Positions 6,865-10,023 of a stretch of DNA of 10,023 nt are shown piece after piece; position 1 is the first letter of the stretch; each line of letters starts with the position of its first letter. The notes under the pieces were generated by a model. That model was given only the letters and a program-made list of their open reading frames with translations. It did no database searches and was not told the DNA's origin. The stretch spans positions 1 through 10,023 of the forward strand of contig JBOGWP010000182.1 of the NCBI GenBank assembly GCA_050693875.1. Direction: 5' to 3'. The translations under genes were made by a program, and so were the position numbers. The stretch comes from JBOGWP01 sp050693875. Lineage in GTDB: Bacteria; Actinomycetota; CADDZG01; JAHWKV01; JBOGWP01.

Positions 6865-6915
6865 CGTCCCACCTCCTCGCCCTCACGGTCCAGCCGCTAG
6901 AGTAGTCACGCCTCC
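6865..6915. promoter_or_regulatory. Short divergent region between menE and menB
   Basis: Only 51 bp separate the inferred menE start from the menB ATG, so any promoters for the two directions must overlap each other or the opposite gene. The sequence TAGAGT at 6898-6903 is the only -10-like element I see for menB and has no matching -35. There is no recognisable Shine-Dalgarno before the menB ATG, which would fit a very short or nearly leaderless transcript. The assignment is tentative. Confidence 0.3.
6872..6877 (-). promoter_or_regulatory. Consensus Shine-Dalgarno upstream of menE
   Basis: Minus-strand AGGAGG, complement of CCTCCT. It is 7 bases from the ACG at 6862-6864 and 4 bases from the ACG at 6865-6867. 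It marks where menE translation should begin even though no standard start codon is in frame. A GTG at 6870-6872 overlaps it but is in another frame. Confidence 0.6.
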
Positions 6916-7728
6916 ATGACCTGGGTGCGATCCGGCGACCACGCCGACATCATCTACGAGACCTCGGGCGGCATCGCCAAGATCACGATCAACCGCCCCG
7001 AGGTCCGCAACGCTTTTCGTCCGCAGACGCTGTTCGAGCTCGCGCGGGCATTCGACGTGGCGCGCGACGACCCCGAGATCGGTGTGGTCATCTTCACCGG
7101 TGCAGGGACGGAGGCGTTTTGCTCGGGGGGAGATCAACGGGTGCGCGGCGACGACGGCTACGTCGACGAGCAGGGCATCGGCCGCCTCAACGTCCTCGAC
7201 CTGCAGGTGCAGATCCGGCGCCTTCCGAAGCCGGTGATCGCGATGGTGGCCGGGTACGCGATCGGCGGCGGCCACGTGCTGCACGTGGTGTGCGACCTCA
7301 CCGTTGCGGCCGACAACGCCCGCTTCGGCCAGACGGGGCCGAAGGTCGGTTCCTTCGACGCCGGGTACGGCGCCGGCCTCCTCGCCCGGACGGTCGGCCT
7401 CAAGAAGGCGAAGGAGATCTGGTTCCTCTGCGAACAGTACGACGCCGAGGAGGCGTTGGGGATGGGCCTGGTCAACAAGGTGGTGCCCCTCGAGCGCCTC
7501 GAGGAGGAGACGGTCGCGTGGGCGAAGCGCATCCTGCAGATGAGCCCCCTGGCGCTTCGGCTGCTCAAGGCGGGGTTCAACGCCGACACCGACGGACTCA
7601 TGGGGATCCAGCAGCTCGCCGGGGATGCGACCCTGCTCTTCTACATGAGCGACGAGGCTCAGGAGGGGCGCAACGCCTTTCTCGAAAAGCGATCCCCGCG
7701 CTTCGACAAGTTCCCGCACCGGCCGTGA
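6916..7728 (+). CDS. menB: 1,4-Dihydroxy-2-naphthoyl-CoA synthase (MenB)
   Basis: This 270-residue crotonase-fold enzyme cyclises o-succinylbenzoyl-CoA (the MenE product) to DHNA-CoA by an intramolecular Claisen condensation. Oxyanion-hole regions are CSGGDQ (69-74) and AIGGGH (115-120). Tyr82, Ser146, Asp148 (VGSFDAGYG) and Tyr243 (LFYMSDE) match catalytic residues of E. coli MenB. Residues 139-148 read QTGPKVGSFD with Gly141, the signature of the bicarbonate-dependent class I enzymes; class II enzymes such as that of Mycobacterium tuberculosis have Asp there (QTDADVG). The C terminus EGRNAFLEKRSPRFDKF is characteristic of the family. The start is ATG at 6916, with no clear Shine-Dalgarno. 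It is the first gene of menB-menA-menC-menD, with a 25-bp gap to menA. Confidence 0.97.
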   Translation: MTWVRSGDHADIIYETSGGIAKITINRPEVRNAFRPQTLFELARAFDVARDDPEIGVVIFTGAGTEAFCSGGDQRVRGDDGYVDEQGIGRLNVLDLQVQIRRLPKPVIAMVAGYAIGGGHVLHVVCDLTVAADNARFGQTGPKVGSFDAGYGAGLLARTVGLKKAKEIWFLCEQYDAEEALGMGLVNKVVPLERLEEETVAWAKRILQMSPLALRLLKAGFNADTDGLMGIQQLAGDATLLFYMSDEAQEGRNAFLEKRSPRFDKFPHRP

Positions 7729-7753
7729 CCGCGCCGGCGCCTCGTCGGCAGAC

Positions 7754-8611
7754 GTGAACGTCTGGGTCGAGGCGGCGCGGCCGAAGACCCTGGTGGCCGG
7801 CGTCGTGCCGGTTGTCGTCGGGACCGCGGCCGCCGGCACGGTGATCTGGTGGCGCAGTGCCGCCGCCCTGGTCGCTTCGGTTGCCACGCAGGTCGCGGTG
7901 AACTACGCCAACGACTACTTCGACGCGGTGAAGGGCGTCGACCGTCCGGACCGGCGCGGACCCCGCCGGGTCACCGCCTCGGGCCTGGTCACGCCGCGCC
8001 AGATGCGGACCGCGATCGCGGCGGCGCTCGCGGTGGCATCGGTGGCCGGCCTGGCCCTCGCCGCCGTCGTCGGCCCCGAGATCGTGGTGGTCGGGCTGGT
8101 GTCGTTCGCCGCCGCCCTCGGATACAGCGGGGGGCCGCGACCCTACGCCTCGATGGGCCTCGGCGAGCTGTCGGTCTTCGTGTTCTTCGGCCTCGTCGCC
8201 ACCGCCGGTTCGGCGTACGTCCAGGTCGACCGCATCGTGCCGGCCGCCGTCGCGGCGTCGGTCCCGGTCGGCCTGATCGCGGTGGCGATCCTCACAATCA
8301 ACAACATCCGGGACATCGAGGGCGACGAGGCCGCCGGGAAGCACACGCTCGCCGTACGCCTTGGCGCCGAGCGAAGCCGGGTTCTCTACCGCGCCCTGCT
8401 GCTCGGCCCCTTCCTCAGCCTCCCGGGCGTCGCCATGACCGCACGCAGCCCCCTTCCGGCGCTGGCCGCTGCCGCGCTCCCTTTCGCGCTGCCGCCGCTG
8501 ACGCTCGCCGGGCGGAGGGACGTCCCCAGCCTCGTGCAGGCCCTGCTCGGCACCGCACGCCTGCACCTCGTCTTCGGACTCCTCCTCGCCGCGGGGCTCT
8601 GGCTCGCATGA
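7754..8611 (+). CDS. menA: 1,4-Dihydroxy-2-naphthoate polyprenyltransferase (MenA)
   Basis: This 285-residue integral membrane UbiA-family prenyltransferase attaches the polyprenyl chain to DHNA, giving demethylmenaquinone. The first Asp-rich motif is NYANDYFDAVKGVD (50-63; Asn50, Asp54, Asp57) and the second is NNIRDIEGDEAAGKHTLAVRLG (183-204; Asp187, Asp191); they bind Mg2+-diphosphate of the prenyl donor. About eight hydrophobic segments alternate with these loops. The N terminus NVWVEAARPKTLVAGVVPV is typical of MenA. The start is GTG at 7754, with a poor Shine-Dalgarno, 25 bp after menB, so coupling or readthrough from menB is likely. The stop overlaps the menC start by 4 bases (ATGA). 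Confidence 0.96.
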   Translation: MNVWVEAARPKTLVAGVVPVVVGTAAAGTVIWWRSAAALVASVATQVAVNYANDYFDAVKGVDRPDRRGPRRVTASGLVTPRQMRTAIAAALAVASVAGLALAAVVGPEIVVVGLVSFAAALGYSGGPRPYASMGLGELSVFVFFGLVATAGSAYVQVDRIVPAAVAASVPVGLIAVAILTINNIRDIEGDEAAGKHTLAVRLGAERSRVLYRALLLGPFLSLPGVAMTARSPLPALAAAALPFALPPLTLAGRRDVPSLVQALLGTARLHLVFGLLLAAGLWLA

Positions 8612-9552
8612 TCGGGCTCGAGTCGTTCCGCATCCCGCTCCGCGTCCCGTTTCGCGGCCTGGCCGAGCGCGAGGGCCTGCTGCTTCGGGGCTCGTCCGGA
8701 TGGGGGGAGTTCTCGCCGTTCCCGGAGTACGGGCCCCCGATTACGGCGCGGTGGCAGGCGGCGGCACTGGAGGCTGCCGAGGGAGGGGACTGGCCACGTC
8801 CTCTTCGCACGTCTATTCCAGTGAACGTCACGGTCCCCGCGGTCGGCCCGGCGGATGCCCACGGTATCGTCGCCTCCTCGGGATGCGACACGGCGAAGGT
8901 CAAGGTGGGCGATGCCGGCGACGAAGCCCGCGTCGAGGCGGTGCGCGACGCCCTGGGGCCCGGCGGACGTCTCCGCATCGACGTCAACGGCGCTTGGGAC
9001 GTCGACACCGCGGCACGGCGCATCCGCTCGATCTCGCGCTACGGGCTGGAGTACGTCGAGCAGCCCGTCGCCACGGTGGAGGAGATGGCGCAGCTTCGCC
9101 GCCGCGTCGAGGTCCCCCTCGCCGCCGACGAGTCGATCCGTCTCGGCGATCCTCGCCGGGTGCGCGAGCTCGAGGCGGCCGATGTGGCGGTGCTGAAGGT
9201 CCAGCCGCTCGGCGGGGTGTGGGCCGCGCTCGAGGTGGCCGAGATGCTGGGCCTCCCCGCCGTCGTCTCTTCGGCACTCGAAACCTCGATCGGGATCGCC
9301 GCGGGCCTTGCCCTCGCCGCCGCACTGCCGGAGCTTCCCTACGCCTGCGGGCTCGGCACGGGGCCGATGCTCGAAGGCGACGTCGTCGCCGACCCCCTCG
9401 TCCCGGTGGGCGGCCGGATCGAGCTGCGCCGGCCCGAGGTCGATCCCATCGCGCTAGGGCGCGTTGCCTCCGGGGCGGACCACCGGGCGAGGATGGAACG
9501 CCGATTCGAGGAGGCGAGGGCGGCGGGGGCCCTCCAAGGACACCGACGGTGA
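8608..9552 (+). CDS. menC: o-Succinylbenzoate synthase (MenC)
   Basis: This 314-residue enolase-superfamily enzyme dehydrates SHCHC to o-succinylbenzoate. The KxK motif is TAKVKVG with Lys97 and Lys99. The metal ligands are Asp125 (RIDVNGAW), Glu151 (EYVEQP) and Asp174 (AADES), and the second catalytic lysine is Lys197 (VLKVQPLGG). All expected catalytic residues are present. The SSALETSIGIAAGLALAAALP stretch and the LGTGPMLEGDVV end are typical of high-GC MenC proteins. The start is ATG at 8608-8610 inside the menA stop (ATGA). The frame is open far upstream inside menA, but only as an arginine-rich shadow. The stop overlaps the menD start by 4 bases (GTGA), a sign of tight translational coupling. 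Confidence 0.96.
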   Translation: MIGLESFRIPLRVPFRGLAEREGLLLRGSSGWGEFSPFPEYGPPITARWQAAALEAAEGGDWPRPLRTSIPVNVTVPAVGPADAHGIVASSGCDTAKVKVGDAGDEARVEAVRDALGPGGRLRIDVNGAWDVDTAARRIRSISRYGLEYVEQPVATVEEMAQLRRRVEVPLAADESIRLGDPRRVRELEAADVAVLKVQPLGGVWAALEVAEMLGLPAVVSSALETSIGIAAGLALAAALPELPYACGLGTGPMLEGDVVADPLVPVGGRIELRRPEVDPIALGRVASGADHRARMERRFEEARAAGALQGHRR

Positions 9553-10023
9553 GCGGGACGACGCCGGCGGCGGCGCTCGCCACCGTCCTCGTCGACGAGC
9601 TCGTCCGCTGCGGCATCCGGCACGCGTGCCTCGCACCGGGCTCCCGGTCGGCGCCGCTGGCGCTCGCGCTCGCCGCCGAGGAGCGGATCTGGCTCCACGT
9701 CCTCGTCGACGAACGGTCGGCCTCCTTCCTCGCGCTGGGCATTGCCAAGGCGACGCACCGGCCGGTTCCGGTCGTCTCGACCTCCGGAACTGCGGCCGCC
9801 AACTTCCATCCCGCGGTGATCGAGGCGCACCACTCGCGCACGCCGCTTCTGGTGCTCACCGCCGACCGGCCCCCCGAGCTCCGCGGTACGGGCGCCAACC
9901 AGACGATCGATCAGCTGAAGCTCTACGGCGACGCGGTGCGGCTCTTCGCCGAGGTGGGCGTCCCCGAGGCGCGGGAGGACGCGGTGCGATCGTGGCGCGC
10001 GCTGGCCTGCCGCGCGGCGGCGG
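9549..10023 (+). CDS. menD: SEPHCHC synthase (MenD), N-terminal part, cut by the window end
   Basis: The first 158 codons encode the start of the thiamine-diphosphate enzyme that joins 2-oxoglutarate to isochorismate, the first committed step of the classical menaquinone pathway. Recognisable conserved blocks are LAPGSRSAPLALAL, VDERSASFLALGIAK (its Glu corresponds to the catalytic Glu55 of E. coli MenD, which contacts the cofactor), VVSTSGTAAANFHPAVIEA, LLVLTADRPPELRGTGANQTI and a DQLKLYGDAVR segment. The start is GTG at 9549-9551, overlapping the menC TGA by 4 bases, with AAGGA at 9536-9540 eight bases upstream. No stop is met before the window ends; the full protein is usually about 550 residues, so some 70 percent lies to the right. 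Confidence 0.95.
   Translation, partial: MSGTTPAAALATVLVDELVRCGIRHACLAPGSRSAPLALALAAEERIWLHVLVDERSASFLALGIAKATHRPVPVVSTSGTAAANFHPAVIEAHHSRTPLLVLTADRPPELRGTGANQTIDQLKLYGDAVRLFAEVGVPEAREDAVRSWRALACRAAA

Noticed and set aside
4823..6886. A single 687-codon open frame on the minus strand spanning the methyltransferase and the menE region
   Set aside because: Its first two thirds are arginine-rich shadow sequence of menE in another frame. Only the part from about 5689 downward shows a real fold.
6883..7887. Long minus-strand frame antisense to menB
   Set aside because: menB on the plus strand is unmistakable. The antisense frame is a typical high-GC shadow without motifs.
7849..9552. A 567-codon plus-strand frame ending as MenC
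   Set aside because: The part before 8608 is a low-complexity shadow of menA. MenC begins at the ATG overlapping the menA stop.

Overview
The window is a chromosomal segment of very high GC content from a bacterium, most likely an actinomycete-type (Actinomycetota or a close high-GC relative) lineage. This is judged from three things: strongly GC-biased codons throughout, a membrane serine protease with the same layout as mycobacterial MarP (CvpA-like membrane domain plus trypsin-like domain plus a conserved cysteine pair), and a compact menaquinone gene cluster with 4-base gene overlaps. GTG and TTG starts are common. I cannot name a genus.

Layout. Positions 1-387 hold no gene I can support. 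There is a 21-bp tandem repeat at the left edge (1-79) and an array of 16-bp GC-rich hairpin-forming units (241-383) whose distal end forms an intrinsic-terminator-like hairpin for the minus-strand operon. Positions 388-3510 carry that operon, read right to left: a secreted, membrane-anchored protein with three NEW3-type beta domains, an ABC ATPase, and an ABC-2 permease. The genes are separated by 4 bp or overlap by 4 bp. A short divergent intergenic region (3511-3628) leads to a rightward MarP-like protease (3629-4804). This converges, with only 18 bp between, on a leftward pair: a class I SAM-dependent methyltransferase of unknown substrate (4823-5689) and upstream of it menE (5686 to about 6864).

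From 6916 to the right edge runs menB-menA-menC-menD, with menD cut by the window end. Together menD, menC, menE, menB and menA take isochorismate plus 2-oxoglutarate through SEPHCHC/SHCHC, o-succinylbenzoate, OSB-CoA and DHNA-CoA to demethylmenaquinone. MenF, MenH, a DHNA-CoA thioesterase and the MenG/UbiE methyltransferase are not in this window. The methyltransferase next to menE does not show the usual UbiE motifs.

The most notable points are the lack of a standard start codon for full-length menE, where an ACG sits at ideal distance from a perfect Shine-Dalgarno; the amplified terminator hairpin array; the menE-coupled orphan methyltransferase; and the NEW3-ABC export-type operon. I saw no CRISPR, tRNA, rRNA, transposase or phage gene.
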